A stretch of DNA of 64,000 nt, from NCBI RefSeq assembly GCF_020687045.1, contig NZ_JAJEPW010000006.1, forward strand, positions 1-64,000, given 5' to 3'. The position numbers were made by a program, and so were the translations under genes. Position 1 is the stretch's first letter, and each line of letters starts with the position of its first letter. The notes under the pieces were generated by a model, which was not told the origin of the DNA, ran no database searches, and saw only the letters and a program-made list of their open reading frames with translations. This DNA is from Vescimonas cirricatena (GTDB taxonomy: Bacteria > Bacillota > Clostridia > Oscillospirales > Oscillospiraceae). Of the stretch, positions 49,945-58,480 are shown piece by piece.

Positions 49945-51780
49945 TTACTCCACGGTGACGCTCTTGGCCAGGTTCCGGGGCTTGTCGATGTCGCAGCCCC
50001 GCTCCAGGGCGATGTAGTACGCCAGCAGCTGCAGGGGAGCCACCCCCAGCTGGGGCAGCAGCATAGGCTCCACGTCCGGCACCGTCAGCACCCGGGGCGT
50101 CCGGGCGGCCATGGCGTCCCGGTGGGTCTCAGTGGTCAGGGCCAGGACGTTGGCGCCCCGGGCCTGGACCTCCACCACGTTGCTCATGGCCTTGTCAAAC
50201 AGAGGCCCGTAGGTGCTCAGGGCGATGACCGGCGTTCCCTCCTCGATCAGGGAGATGGTGCCGTGCTTCAGCTCACCGGAGGCGTAGGCCTCGGAGTGGA
50301 TATAGCTGATCTCCTTGAGCTTCAGGCTGCCCTCCATGCTCAGGGCATAGTCCAGGTTCCGGCCGATGAAGAACACGTCGTCCCGTCCGGCGAAATCCTT
50401 GGCCATCTCCCGGATCCGGTCCGCCTGGGCCAGCACCTGCTCCAGCTTCTCCGGCAGGGCCAGGATATCCCGGACCATGGCGGTGTAGGTCTCATAGTCC
50501 ACGGTGCCCATGACCTCGCCGAAATACAGGCCCAGCAGGTTCAGCACCGCCATCTGGGTGCTGTAGGCCTTGGTGGTGGCCACGGCGATCTCCGGCCCGG
50601 CCCAGGTATACAGCACGTCGTCGGACTCCCGGGCGATGGAGGAGCCCACCACGTTGACGATGGACAGAATGCGGGCGCCCCGCTTCTTGGCCTCCCGCAG
50701 GGCGGCCATGGTGTCCAGGGTCTCGCCGGACTGGCTGATGACGATGACCAGGTCCCCCTCCCCCACGATGGGGTCGGCATACCGGAACTCGGAGGCCAGG
50801 CACACCTCCACGCTGCGCCGCAGCATCCGCTCCAGGTTATATTTGCCCACCATGCCCACGTGGTAGGACGAGCCGCAGGCCACGATGTAGATGCGGCCCA
50901 TGGCCCGGATCTGCTCCGGGGTCATGGTCAGGTCCTGCAGCACCACGCGGCCCCCCTGGATCCGGGCAGCGGTGGCCTTGCGGATGGCGGCGGGCTGCTC
51001 CATGATCTCCTTGAGCATGAAGTGGGCGTAGCCGCCCTTTTCGGCGGCGTCCACCTCCCAGTCCACATGGTGGTGCTTCTTCTCCACCGGGCGCAGCTGG
51101 CGGTCGTATACCCGGATGCCGCTGCGGGACAGAATGGCCAGCTCCCCGTCGTCCATATAGGCGATGTCCCGGGTGTGGCGGATCAGGGCCGTCACGTCGG
51201 AGGCGATGAAGTTCTCCCCATCGCCGAAGCCCAGCAGCAGGGGGGCGTCCTTCCGGGCGGCCACCAGCCGGTCGGGATAGTCGGCGCAGATAATGCCCAG
51301 GGCATAGGCCCCGTCCACCGCGTGCAGCAGGCGGTTCATGGCCTCGAAAAAGTCGCCGCAATCGCTGTAGTAATAGTCCAGCAGCTGGGCCACCACCTCC
51401 GTGTCCGTCTCGGACTGGAACACATAGCCCTTCTGCTGCAGCTCCTCCTTCAGGGTGATGAAGTTTTCGATGATGCCGTTGTGGACCACGGCGAACTTGC
51501 CGCTCTGGCTCATATGGGGATGGGCGTTGACGTCGTTGGGCTCGCCGTGGGTGGCCCAGCGGGTGTGTCCGATGCCCAGGGTGCCGGGCAGGTCCCCGCC
51601 GTCATGGGTCAGCTCCCGCAGAGCCGCCACCCGGCCCTTTTTCTTGCAAAGGCGCAGCACGCCATCGCCGCACACGGCGATACCGGCGGAGTCATAGCCC
51701 CGGTATTCCAGCCGCTCCAGCCCGTCCAGCAGAATGGGGGCGGCCTCCTGATGGCCAACATATCCTACGATTCCACACAT
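49945..51780 (-). CDS. glmS: Glutamine-fructose-6-phosphate aminotransferase
   Basis: A 611-residue enzyme that makes glucosamine-6-phosphate for peptidoglycan. After the initiator Met, the N-terminal glutaminase starts CGIVGYVG, with Cys as nucleophile. Two SIS domains follow (ACGSSYHVGMVGKYNLE; VISQSGETLDTMAALREAKK). The end is DKPRNLAKSVTVE. AGGAGG precedes the ATG. Expression is controlled by the glmS ribozyme in its leader, which cleaves the mRNA when glucosamine-6-phosphate is abundant. Confidence 0.98.
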   Translation of the reverse strand: MCGIVGYVGHQEAAPILLDGLERLEYRGYDSAGIAVCGDGVLRLCKKKGRVAALRELTHDGGDLPGTLGIGHTRWATHGEPNDVNAHPHMSQSGKFAVVHNGIIENFITLKEELQQKGYVFQSETDTEVVAQLLDYYYSDCGDFFEAMNRLLHAVDGAYALGIICADYPDRLVAARKDAPLLLGFGDGENFIASDVTALIRHTRDIAYMDDGELAILSRSGIRVYDRQLRPVEKKHHHVDWEVDAAEKGGYAHFMLKEIMEQPAAIRKATAARIQGGRVVLQDLTMTPEQIRAMGRIYIVACGSSYHVGMVGKYNLERMLRRSVEVCLASEFRYADPIVGEGDLVIVISQSGETLDTMAALREAKKRGARILSIVNVVGSSIARESDDVLYTWAGPEIAVATTKAYSTQMAVLNLLGLYFGEVMGTVDYETYTAMVRDILALPEKLEQVLAQADRIREMAKDFAGRDDVFFIGRNLDYALSMEGSLKLKEISYIHSEAYASGELKHGTISLIEEGTPVIALSTYGPLFDKAMSNVVEVQARGANVLALTTETHRDAMAARTPRVLTVPDVEPMLLPQLGVAPLQLLAYYIALERGCDIDKPRNLAKSVTVE

Positions 51781-51850
51781 ATTGATGATTCCTCCTGATT
51801 TCTGATAATGGGGAGGACAAATACGCAGACAATTTGCCTCGATTTCCGGT

Positions 51851-51986
51851 CGCAGCGTCTCTGTTTTGCGGTCACCCGCATATTTGCCCGCTGCGTGCGC
51901 GCCCGGACGGCGCGGGAGAGCTCCCGCCGAAGGTTCGATCCTCTCTCCTCCTCGTTATCCTGCCGGAAGGGCAGGCACATGGCGCT
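51851..51986 (-). ncRNA. glmS ribozyme
   Basis: The minus-strand leader of glmS matches the ribozyme in order: AGCGCC at the cleavage site (cut after A at 51986), a P1-like stem (TGCCTGCC/GGCAGG), AACGAGG and GGATCGAA, TTCGGCGGGAGCTCTCCCG (P2.1/P2.2 core), a GC stem, and GCAAATATGCGGGTGACCGCA-like P3/P4 ending AAAACAGAGAC. It is followed by about 70 nt to the AGGAGG of glmS. Confidence 0.9.
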
Positions 51987-52116
51987 TGGTATGGGATTTT
52001 CCCGGGGTACCTCCTTTCTCCGGTTCTGCGTTCTGTATATCAAACGGCCTGGGGCCGGTTGCCTCGGTATAACTTTCTCTCATCGGCGCATACTGGCCAT
52101 AGAAGGGGGAATGCTC

Positions 52117-52794
52117 ATGGCCACTGCTTTTTTCCGCACCATCATCCTGTATCTGCTGCTGATCGCGGGGCTGCGCCTGACCGGCAAGCGCCAGATCGGC
52201 GAGCTGGAGCCCATTGAGCTGGTGCTGACCATGCTGCTGTCGGACCTGGCGTCGGTGCCCATGCAGGACTTCGACTCGCCGCTGATCAACGGCGTGGTGC
52301 CCATTCTGACCCTGCTGGCCCTGACCACGCTTTTAAGCTATATCAGCTTCCGCAGCGGGCGGTTCCGGTCCCTGATCTGCGGGGAACCGGCCATCGTCGT
52401 CCGGTACGGGAAGCTCCAGCAGCGGGCCATGCGCCACAACCGCATGACGGTGGACGAGCTTCTGGAGGAGCTGCGGGGCCAGGGGGTCACCGACCTGAAG
52501 GACGTGCAGTGCGCCGTCCTGGAGACCAGCGGCCAGGTGTCGGTGCTTCTGCGGTCCCAGGCCCAGCCGGTAACGCCCCGTCAGCTGTCCCTGAACGTCA
52601 CGGAGCAGCTTCTTCCGGTGCTGCTGATCAACGACGGGCGGCTGCTGCGGGACAATATGAAGAAAATGGACGTGGACGACGCGTGGCTGCGGCAGCAGCT
52701 GAAGCGGGAGCACTTGACGGACCCGTCTCAGGTGTTTCTCCTGTCCCTGGACCAGGGGGGCAACGTGATCTGCCAGGCCAAGGAGGACGTATGA
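52117..52794 (+). CDS. DUF421 (YetF/YdfR-family) membrane protein
   Basis: 225 residues with three N-terminal membrane helices and a cytosolic alpha/beta part. LTGKRQIGELEPIELVLTMLLS is typical of DUF421, as is ICGEPAIVVRYGKL. In Bacillus relatives are sporulation-associated membrane proteins; the biochemical role is unknown. Start 52117 is preferred (GGGGG 7 nt upstream), with 52111 possible. Its stop overlaps the DUF4363 start. Confidence 0.88.
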   Translation: MATAFFRTIILYLLLIAGLRLTGKRQIGELEPIELVLTMLLSDLASVPMQDFDSPLINGVVPILTLLALTTLLSYISFRSGRFRSLICGEPAIVVRYGKLQQRAMRHNRMTVDELLEELRGQGVTDLKDVQCAVLETSGQVSVLLRSQAQPVTPRQLSLNVTEQLLPVLLINDGRLLRDNMKKMDVDDAWLRQQLKREHLTDPSQVFLLSLDQGGNVICQAKEDV

Positions 52795-53174
52795 AGCGGT
52801 TTCTGATCGTGCCCTCACTGGTGCTGGCGGTGCTGCTGGCCCTGTGCATTCTCAACGCGGCGGCTCTGAACCGCCGGACCAACCGGTGGATGGACCAGGC
52901 GGACCGGATCGCCCAGCTGGCGGAGCAGGAGCGCTGGGACATGGCCCGGGAGGCCATGGACGCCCTGTCCGCCGACTGGGAGTCGGCCCAGGACTTCCTC
53001 CATGTGGTCATCCACCACGAGACCCTGGACGCAGCCCAGGTGACGCTGACCCGCTGCCGGACCTTGTGCCGCCTGCGGCAGGGGGACGACCTGCTGCCGG
53101 AGCTGGCCCAGCTGCGCCAGCAGCTGCAGCAGCTGGACGAACTGGAGCGCCTGAGCCTGCGGAACATTCTGTAG
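52791..53174 (+). CDS. DUF4363 small membrane protein
   Basis: 127 residues with one N-terminal membrane helix (LIVPSLVLAVLLALCILNAA) and then a long helical region rich in Gln and Leu (LAQLRQQLQQLDELERL). The family commonly follows DUF421 in Clostridia. The ATG overlaps the DUF421 stop (ATGA), which indicates coupling. Function unknown; it may form a complex with DUF421. Confidence 0.85.
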   Translation: MKRFLIVPSLVLAVLLALCILNAAALNRRTNRWMDQADRIAQLAEQERWDMAREAMDALSADWESAQDFLHVVIHHETLDAAQVTLTRCRTLCRLRQGDDLLPELAQLRQQLQQLDELERLSLRNIL

Positions 53175-53177
53175 CCC

Positions 53178-53633
53178 TTACTTCTCACTCAGGAGCTTGT
53201 TCAGCTCGCTCATGAAGGTGTTGATATCCTTGAACTGGCGATACACCGAGGCGAACCGGACATAGGCCACCTCGTCGGCTTTTTTCAGCTTCTCCATGAC
53301 CTTTTCGCCGATAGCCACGGTGCTGACCTCCCGCTCCAGGGAGTTCTGCAGCTCCTGCTCGATCTCGCTGGCCATGCGCTCCATGTCCGCCGCGGACACC
53401 GGGCGCTTTTCGCAGGAGCGCTGGATGCCCCGCAGCACCTTGCTGCGGTCGAAGCTCTGGCGGCTGCCGTCCTTCTTGATCACCACCATGGGCAGATATT
53501 CCACGGTCTCATAGGTGGTGAAGCGCTTCTCGCAGGACAGGCACTCCCTCCGGCGGCGGATGCTGGCCCCCTCGTCGGCGGGACGGGAATCCACCACCTT
53601 GCTCTCGCGATAGCCGCAATAGGGACATCTCAT
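53178..53633 (-). CDS. nrdR: Transcriptional repressor NrdR
   Basis: A 151-residue repressor of ribonucleotide reductase genes. It has an N-terminal zinc ribbon (CPYC..C and CLSC) and then an ATP-cone (VVIKKDGSRQSFDRSKVLRG). The second of two close ATGs (53633) gives the usual MRCPYC start with GGAGG 9 nt away. It is convergent with DUF4363 (3-bp gap). Confidence 0.97.
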   Translation of the reverse strand: MRCPYCGYRESKVVDSRPADEGASIRRRRECLSCEKRFTTYETVEYLPMVVIKKDGSRQSFDRSKVLRGIQRSCEKRPVSAADMERMASEIEQELQNSLEREVSTVAIGEKVMEKLKKADEVAYVRFASVYRQFKDINTFMSELNKLLSEK

Positions 53634-53670
53634 GGGCATATTCCTCCTCTATGGCGATAATGTTCAGCTT

Positions 53671-53699
53671 ATTATAGCACATGGCGGCGGAATATGCAA
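53671..53699 (-). promoter_or_regulatory. Sigma-A promoter of nrdR
   Basis: Minus-strand TTGCAT (53699-53694), a 17-bp spacer and TATAAT (53676-53671). Confidence 0.8.
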
Positions 53700-53702
53700 A
53701 TT

Positions 53703-54188
53703 TCAATTTTCCTCCGGCGGCACAGGATACCCGTCCTCAAAGCGATATTCCGCCCAGAGGCCTCCGTCCATGGCCCGGATCCGGGCCAGGCAGAACAGCT
53801 CCGTCAGGGGAAACGGCCCCTCCCGGTCATAGGGCGCGGCCAGCCGCACCCGCCGCCCCTCCCGGCGGCACAGACTCCCCGGCGGCAGGGGCAGGGGGCA
53901 GTCCTCCGGCCCGGCGGGCCGCCACGGGGAGTCCTTCGCGGCGCAGGACTCCGCCCCGGCCCACCGGATGGCCCCCAGCGGCCCGGTGATCCGCCGGGAA
54001 AACCGGCGGCGCAGACGCCCGCCCTCCAGCAGTCCCAGTGAAAGCCGCTGTCCCTCCCCCTGGACCCAGACCCGCCACAGGCCCGGCTCCGGGGGATGGC
54101 AGATCACCTCGAACAGGTGGTCCTCCCCCGCCGCCGTCACCGTCATGGTCCCGGCGGCCCGGTCCCCGATATACACAGGATACGTCAT
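53703..54188 (-). CDS. Hypothetical protein (161 aa)
   Basis: I do not recognise the family. It is a soluble, beta-rich-looking protein without signal peptide. The N-terminal half (VYIGDRAAGTMTVTAAGEDH, LFEVICHPPEPGLWRVWV) reads like a genuine fold; the C-terminal half is very rich in Arg and Pro. It has its own terminator-flanked position between nrdR and another unknown gene. Confidence 0.55.
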   Translation of the reverse strand: MTYPVYIGDRAAGTMTVTAAGEDHLFEVICHPPEPGLWRVWVQGEGQRLSLGLLEGGRLRRRFSRRITGPLGAIRWAGAESCAAKDSPWRPAGPEDCPLPLPPGSLCRREGRRVRLAAPYDREGPFPLTELFCLARIRAMDGGLWAEYRFEDGYPVPPEEN

Positions 54189-54209
54189 GCAGCGCGCCTC
54201 CCCATCAAA

Positions 54210-54261
54210 GCATCCCCGGCAGGGGCTGTGCCAGTGTATGCACAGTCTCCGCCGGGGATGC
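54210..54261 (-). terminator. Terminator hairpin of the 170-aa membrane protein gene
   Basis: Minus-strand GCATCCCCGGC pairs with GCCGGGGATGC (54261-54210), with an inner stem, followed by TTTGAT. Confidence 0.65.
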
Positions 54262-54272
54262 CCCGTCCCGCC

Positions 54273-54785
54273 TTACCCGGCAGAGGGCAGGCTGTCCACC
54301 ACCCGGTCCCACCCCAGGTTATCGGTATCATAGCAGTATGTCTCTCCGTCGGGATAGGTATAAGCCACGAACACGCCGAAGGTCTCCTCAGGGGTATAGC
54401 CGCCCCGGATCGGCACCTCCCACAGCCGCAGAAGACTGCCGTCGCCGAAGTCCAGGGTCACACCCTCTCCCTCCGGCAGCTCCTGCTGGCGCTTTCCCAT
54501 TCCGGCCTGCCGGAGCTTTTCGCTGATACCGGCCCCGGCCAGCTGAGGATAGTGGACGCGGCTGCCGGCCCGCTCCAGCCACACGCCGTCATGTTCCCGG
54601 GCATACAGCACGCTGCCGTTCAGAGCGTCCATATACCGGCGGTATCCCGCGCTCTGCCGGGACGCCCACACAAGCGGCGTGGCCGTTAGCGCCAGCAGCA
54701 CTGCCGCCAGGGTGATCCACAGCCCCAGCTTCAGGCGGCTGCGGTCCTTTTTGGACTGCGGCGCCTCCCGAAATGCTTCATACAT
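54273..54785 (-). CDS. Hypothetical single-pass membrane protein (170 aa)
   Basis: A charged N-terminal tail, one membrane helix (about 20-40, LGLWITLAAVLLALTATPLVW) and an extracytoplasmic domain of about 125 residues with YPDGETYCYDTDNLGWDRV near the end. No family is recognised. The second Met (54785) is used because AAGGAGG touches the first. A separate terminator follows. Confidence 0.6.
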   Translation of the reverse strand: MYEAFREAPQSKKDRSRLKLGLWITLAAVLLALTATPLVWASRQSAGYRRYMDALNGSVLYAREHDGVWLERAGSRVHYPQLAGAGISEKLRQAGMGKRQQELPEGEGVTLDFGDGSLLRLWEVPIRGGYTPEETFGVFVAYTYPDGETYCYDTDNLGWDRVVDSLPSAG

Positions 54786-54855
54786 GGTCATGCCTCCTTT
54801 GTTTATGTTCTGTAAACCTTATGATACCATGCCCAGGCGGCCCCGTCAAGGCAAA

Positions 54856-54900
54856 AAAGCTCCCCCAGGAGAGACAAATGCCTCTCCCGGGGGAGCTCCT
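54856..54900 (-). terminator. Intrinsic terminator of mazF
   Basis: Minus-strand AGCTCCCCCGGGAGAGG against CCTCTCCTGGGGGAGCT-like arms (54898-54858), followed by TTTTTTGCC. Confidence 0.85.
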
Positions 54901-54934
54901 GCCTGGGGAAGGTTATGTACCCTCCGCCGGGCCG

Positions 54935-55300
54935 CTATACCAATCTGCTGCGGGGCAGGCCGAAGCTCACCGCAATGGCGTCGTCCACCCGCTCCATCAC
55001 CGCGCCGTCCACCCGGCCCATCCGCTCCCGCAGGCGGCGTTTGTCCAGGGTGCGGATCTGCTCCAGCAGGATCACGGAATCCTTGGGCAGACCGCAGCAC
55101 TGGGCCGCCACCTCAATGTGGGTGGGCAGCTTGGCCTTGCCCATCTGGGAGGTGATGGCCGCCGCAATGACGGTGGGGCTGTGGCGGTTGCCGGTGTCGT
55201 TCTGCACGATCAGCACCGGGCGCACACCCCCCTGCTCGCTGCCTACCACCGGGCTCAGGTCGGCATAATAAATTTCGCCGCGCTTGACATTCGTATCCAC
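54935..55300 (-). CDS. mazF: MazF/NdoA-family endoribonuclease toxin
   Basis: A 121-residue PemK/MazF mRNA interferase. It begins KRGEIYYADLSPVVGSEQGG and continues VRPVLIVQNDTGNRHSPTVI, close to Bacillus EndoA, and the catalytic Arg and Thr are present. The start is GTG (55300). No mazE-type antitoxin ORF fits in the 131 bp between it and alr, where mazE usually lies. The antitoxin is lost, elsewhere, or the protein is solitary. Confidence 0.93.
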   Translation of the reverse strand: MDTNVKRGEIYYADLSPVVGSEQGGVRPVLIVQNDTGNRHSPTVIAAAITSQMGKAKLPTHIEVAAQCCGLPKDSVILLEQIRTLDKRRLRERMGRVDGAVMERVDDAIAVSFGLPRSRLV

Positions 55301-55431
55301 AAACGTTCACACTCCGCCGGAAGAAGTACCCGGAAAAAACGGGTCACTTTCATTCTCCCACGCAGCCCGGGGATTTATACCCGGTTTTCCCGCCCCGCTT
55401 CATTCTATGGGGCGGCAGGCGGCGGCGTGCG

Positions 55432-56601
55432 TCAGAACCGCAGCAGCAGCTCCCGCTCCGTCACCTGTCCGTTCTGTAAATACACCCGGGGCACCCGCTT
55501 GCTGACGGCGCAGGTCAGCTCATAGGGGATGGTCCCCGCCTGGGCGGCCATGACCTCCACCGGGTTGCGGGGCCCGAAGATCTCCACCTCGTCCCCCACG
55601 TCCACCCCCGGCAGGTCCGTCAGGTCGATCATGGACATATCCATGCAGATGCGGCCCCGCTGGGGCGCGGGCCCCTTGGCGGTCATCAGGCTGCACCGGT
55701 CGGACAGGCACCGGAAGAACCCGTCGGCATAGCCGTAGGGCACCACGCCCATGCGGGTGCGCCGCTGGGTGGTGAACAGCCGCCCATAGCTGACGGAGGT
55801 GCCCGGCTCATAGGTCTTGGTGGTGCTGATGGTGGTTTTCAGGGTCATCACCGGCCGCAGGTCCAGCCCCTGGGCAAACTCGCCATAGCCGTACAGCAGC
55901 AGACCCGGCCGCACCATGTCCAGGTGCATCTCCGGATAGCAGGCGGTGGCCCCGGTGTTGGCGCAGTGGCGCAGGGGGAACCGCACCCCTCGCTTTTCCT
56001 CCACCGCCCGGATCACCCGGCAGAACAGGTCAAACTGCCGCCGGGTATAGGCCTGGCTCTCCTGGTCCTGCTCGTCGGCCACGGCGAAGTGGGTGAAGAT
56101 GCCCTCCGCCTCCAGCCCCGGCAAGCCGCAGGCCTCACAGATGCCCTCCACGCCGCCGTCAAAGTGACTGCCGTCGCAGAGGTAGCCCAGCCGGGACATG
56201 CCGGTGTCCACCTTGATGTGGATTTTCAGGGTCCCGCCCAGGGCCGCGGCCTCCCGGCTGTATTCCAGGGCCTTGGCCTTGCAGGTCACGGCCTGGGTAA
56301 TGTGGTGCTCTATCAGCCGCCCCACCTGCTCCTTGGGGGTGTGGCCCAGGATCAGCACCGGCATGGTCACGCCGTTGGCCCGCAGCTCCATGGCCTCGTC
56401 GATGCTGGACACCGCCAGATAGTCGGCCCCCAGCTCCTGGAGGGTCCGGGCCACCTGCACGGCCCCGTGGCCGTAGGCGTCGGCCTTCACCACGCCCAGG
56501 AAGCGGACCTTCGGCCCGATATGCTGCCGCAGGCGGCCATAGTTGTGGGCCAGAGCGTCCAGGTCGATCTCCGCCCAGGTTCTCTTTAATGTGGATTCCA
56601 T
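55432..56601 (-). CDS. alr: Alanine racemase
   Basis: A 389-residue PLP enzyme that makes D-alanine for peptidoglycan. The PLP Lys is in GVVKADAYGHGAVQ and the catalytic Tyr region is YEPGTSVSYGRLF. The C-terminal domain ends with the usual dimer-interface beta-domain. It is 15 bp from the upstream lipoprotein and upstream of mazF, the common alr-mazF order of Firmicutes. Confidence 0.96.
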   Translation of the reverse strand: MESTLKRTWAEIDLDALAHNYGRLRQHIGPKVRFLGVVKADAYGHGAVQVARTLQELGADYLAVSSIDEAMELRANGVTMPVLILGHTPKEQVGRLIEHHITQAVTCKAKALEYSREAAALGGTLKIHIKVDTGMSRLGYLCDGSHFDGGVEGICEACGLPGLEAEGIFTHFAVADEQDQESQAYTRRQFDLFCRVIRAVEEKRGVRFPLRHCANTGATACYPEMHLDMVRPGLLLYGYGEFAQGLDLRPVMTLKTTISTTKTYEPGTSVSYGRLFTTQRRTRMGVVPYGYADGFFRCLSDRCSLMTAKGPAPQRGRICMDMSMIDLTDLPGVDVGDEVEIFGPRNPVEVMAAQAGTIPYELTCAVSKRVPRVYLQNGQVTERELLLRF

Positions 56602-56616
56602 GATGATAGCCTCTCT

Positions 56617-57177
56617 TTATTCTGAAGTAAAGGACAGCAGCCGGGCCGTCAGCACCACGCGGCTGTCCTGAGAAAACTCGGCATACAGCGGGGCCCCGTC
56701 CCCGCCCAGCCAAACGGTGCACAGCACCTTGCCGCCGGGGGCGGTGGTGTCCAGGGCCAGGCGCAGGCAGTCAAGCCCCTCCAGGGTCTCCTGCCCCGCG
56801 TCCACCAGATACCCCTCCTCCATGGCCCGCAGCAGCCACGGCAGGCAGTTGGCCGGGGCCACGTCCCGCAGACTTCCGGCGGACAAAGCCGCCCCGTCAT
56901 AGGACACCGTCAGATCCTCTCCGCTGACGGAGGCCGTCAGCCCCGCCAGGTCCTCAGGGCCTGTAACGGTGGTCCCGGCGCCGGTGGGGGTCCAGTCGCA
57001 GGACACGGTGAACGTGCGGTTCTCCGTCTCCAGGTGGCAGGTGATCTCCGCCTCCATATGGGCGGCCTGCATCTCCCGGTACCGCTGGCGCAGACTCTCC
57101 GCCTGCGACGCGGTCTTTTTTCCGCAGCCGGCCAGCAGCAGCGCCGCCGCCAGCAGCCATACCAAGCATTTTTTCAC
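56617..57177 (-). CDS. Hypothetical lipoprotein, LolA/LppX-like beta fold
   Basis: 186 residues with lipobox LLAGC. The mature region (SLRQRYREMQAAHMEAEITC, then repeating strands and DCLRLALDTTAPGGKVLCTV) suggests the concave beta-sheet fold of LolA/LppX-type carriers, as in the germination/outer-membrane-lipoprotein-carrier-like proteins of Firmicutes next to alr. The start is GTG (57177) with GGGAGGG. Confidence 0.65.
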   Translation of the reverse strand: MKKCLVWLLAAALLLAGCGKKTASQAESLRQRYREMQAAHMEAEITCHLETENRTFTVSCDWTPTGAGTTVTGPEDLAGLTASVSGEDLTVSYDGAALSAGSLRDVAPANCLPWLLRAMEEGYLVDAGQETLEGLDCLRLALDTTAPGGKVLCTVWLGGDGAPLYAEFSQDSRVVLTARLLSFTSE

Positions 57178-57235
57178 GGTAAACCCTCCCTTTCCGGAAG
57201 GCTTTCCGCTATCCCAACATCTATCTGTCTGTCAC

Positions 57236-57476
57236 GCTGCCCGCCTCGGACCGTTATGCGCCTCGCAGAGTTCGCGGCTCGCAGGCCGCGAATCAAGTCC
57301 GATCCATTTTTCGCGGCGGCGCCCCCCAAGGGGACTTCCGTTGGGCGTGTACGTCGCGAAAAATACTTTGCGCGGAGAGAGTGTGTCCAAATGAGCAAAA
57401 GGCTCATTTGGACGCGCGGGTCGGAGCGGGAACCTAATTTATCCAAAAGAGCAAAGCTCTTTTGGATAAGTCTCAC
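57236..57476. repeat. Composite intergenic repeat region
   Basis: A 295-bp gap with no convincing gene. It holds CGCCTCGCAGAGTTCGCGG (related to 9556), GATTCGCGGCCTGCGAGCCGCGAA on the minus strand, ATTTTTCGCGGC...GTCGCGAAAAAT, GTCCAAATGAGC-aaaag-GCTCATTTGGAC (about 57386-57413) and TTATCCAAAAGAGC-aaa-GCTCTTTTGGATAA (about 57437-57468). These are serial perfect hairpins. The last may terminate nnrD. Confidence 0.65.
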
Positions 57477-58330
57477 TCCGTGACCTCCCGCAGAGCCGCC
57501 GGGATCCGGTCCAGCAGGTCCGATGGGGTCATGCCCCACAGGCCCACCTGCCGGGCGGCCAGGTCCCCGGCCCGTCCGTGAAGCCACACCGCGGCGCAGC
57601 AGGCGTCCATAGGCGGCAGGCCCAGGCCCAGCAGACTCACCAGCATCCCCGCCAGCACATCGCCGCTGCCGCCCTTGGCCATGCCGCAGTTCCCGGTGGG
57701 ATTGCGCATACACCGCCCGTCCGGGGCGGCCGCGATGGTCCCCGGCCCCTTCAGCACCAGGTATACCCCGTGCTCCCGGGCGAAGTCCGCCGCCGCCCGC
57801 TCCCGGCCCGGGGAAAGATCGCCTCCGGCCCGGACAAACTCCCCCTCATGGGGGGTCAGCACGGTGATCCGGTCCCGCCGCCGGGACAATGCATCCATAT
57901 GCCCGGAAAGGGCGTTTATGCCGTCTGCGTCCAGCACCAGGGGCCGGGGCAGGTCCAGCAGCCGCCGCACCAGCCCGTCGCACCCGGGGCTGCGCCCCAG
58001 GCCGCAGCCCACCAGCACCGCATCGCAGCCCCCGGCCCGCTGCCGGATGGCCTCCTCTGCCAGGGGGGACAGCTTCCCCTCCTCCGACGGCAGGGGGAAG
58101 GGCATCACCTCGTCGCATTTCATTGCCGCCACCGGCCACACCGGCTCCGGCACCCCCAGGTATACCAGCCCCGACCCGGTGCGCACCGCCGCCCGGCCCG
58201 CGAAAACCGCCGCGCCGGAAAAGCCCACGCTGCCGCATACGCACAGCACCTTGCCGAAGGTACCCTTGTGGCCCATGGGGTCCCGCCGGGGCAGAAGCCG
58301 CCGCACATAGGCCGCCGTGATCTCCTCCAT
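57473..58330 (-). CDS. nnrD: ADP-dependent NAD(P)H-hydrate dehydratase NnrD
   Basis: A 285-residue ribokinase-like repair enzyme that converts S-NAD(P)HX back to NAD(P)H. KGTFGKVLCVCGSVGFSGAA near the start, LVLDADGINAL, LTPHEGEF and NPTGNCGMAKGGSGDVLAGM are diagnostic. The epimerase (NnrE) half that is often fused at the N-terminus is missing and must be encoded elsewhere. GGGAGGTGA precedes the ATG. Confidence 0.95.
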   Translation of the reverse strand: MEEITAAYVRRLLPRRDPMGHKGTFGKVLCVCGSVGFSGAAVFAGRAAVRTGSGLVYLGVPEPVWPVAAMKCDEVMPFPLPSEEGKLSPLAEEAIRQRAGGCDAVLVGCGLGRSPGCDGLVRRLLDLPRPLVLDADGINALSGHMDALSRRRDRITVLTPHEGEFVRAGGDLSPGRERAAADFAREHGVYLVLKGPGTIAAAPDGRCMRNPTGNCGMAKGGSGDVLAGMLVSLLGLGLPPMDACCAAVWLHGRAGDLAARQVGLWGMTPSDLLDRIPAALREVTE

Positions 58331-58420
58331 CCCGTCACCTCCCGGATTTTTCCCTTAGTATAGCACGGTTTTCCCCCGGTGGCGAGATTTTTTTGTCCGC
58401 CGCGTCAACAATTCCGCCGG

Positions 58421-58449
58421 TTGACAAGACAGGGAAAAGGGGGTATATT
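58421..58449 (+). promoter_or_regulatory. Sigma-A promoter of YbjN-like gene
   Basis: TTGACA (58421-58426), a 17-bp spacer and TATATT (58444-58449). Confidence 0.88.
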
Positions 58450-58480
58450 GTGGTATATAAAAATCAGGGAGGTTTTCACT

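Noticed and set aside
55113..55310. Overlapping minus-strand frame at the mazF start as a possible antitoxin
   Set aside because: It runs mostly through mazF itself in another frame, lacks MazE features and has no proper ribosome site.
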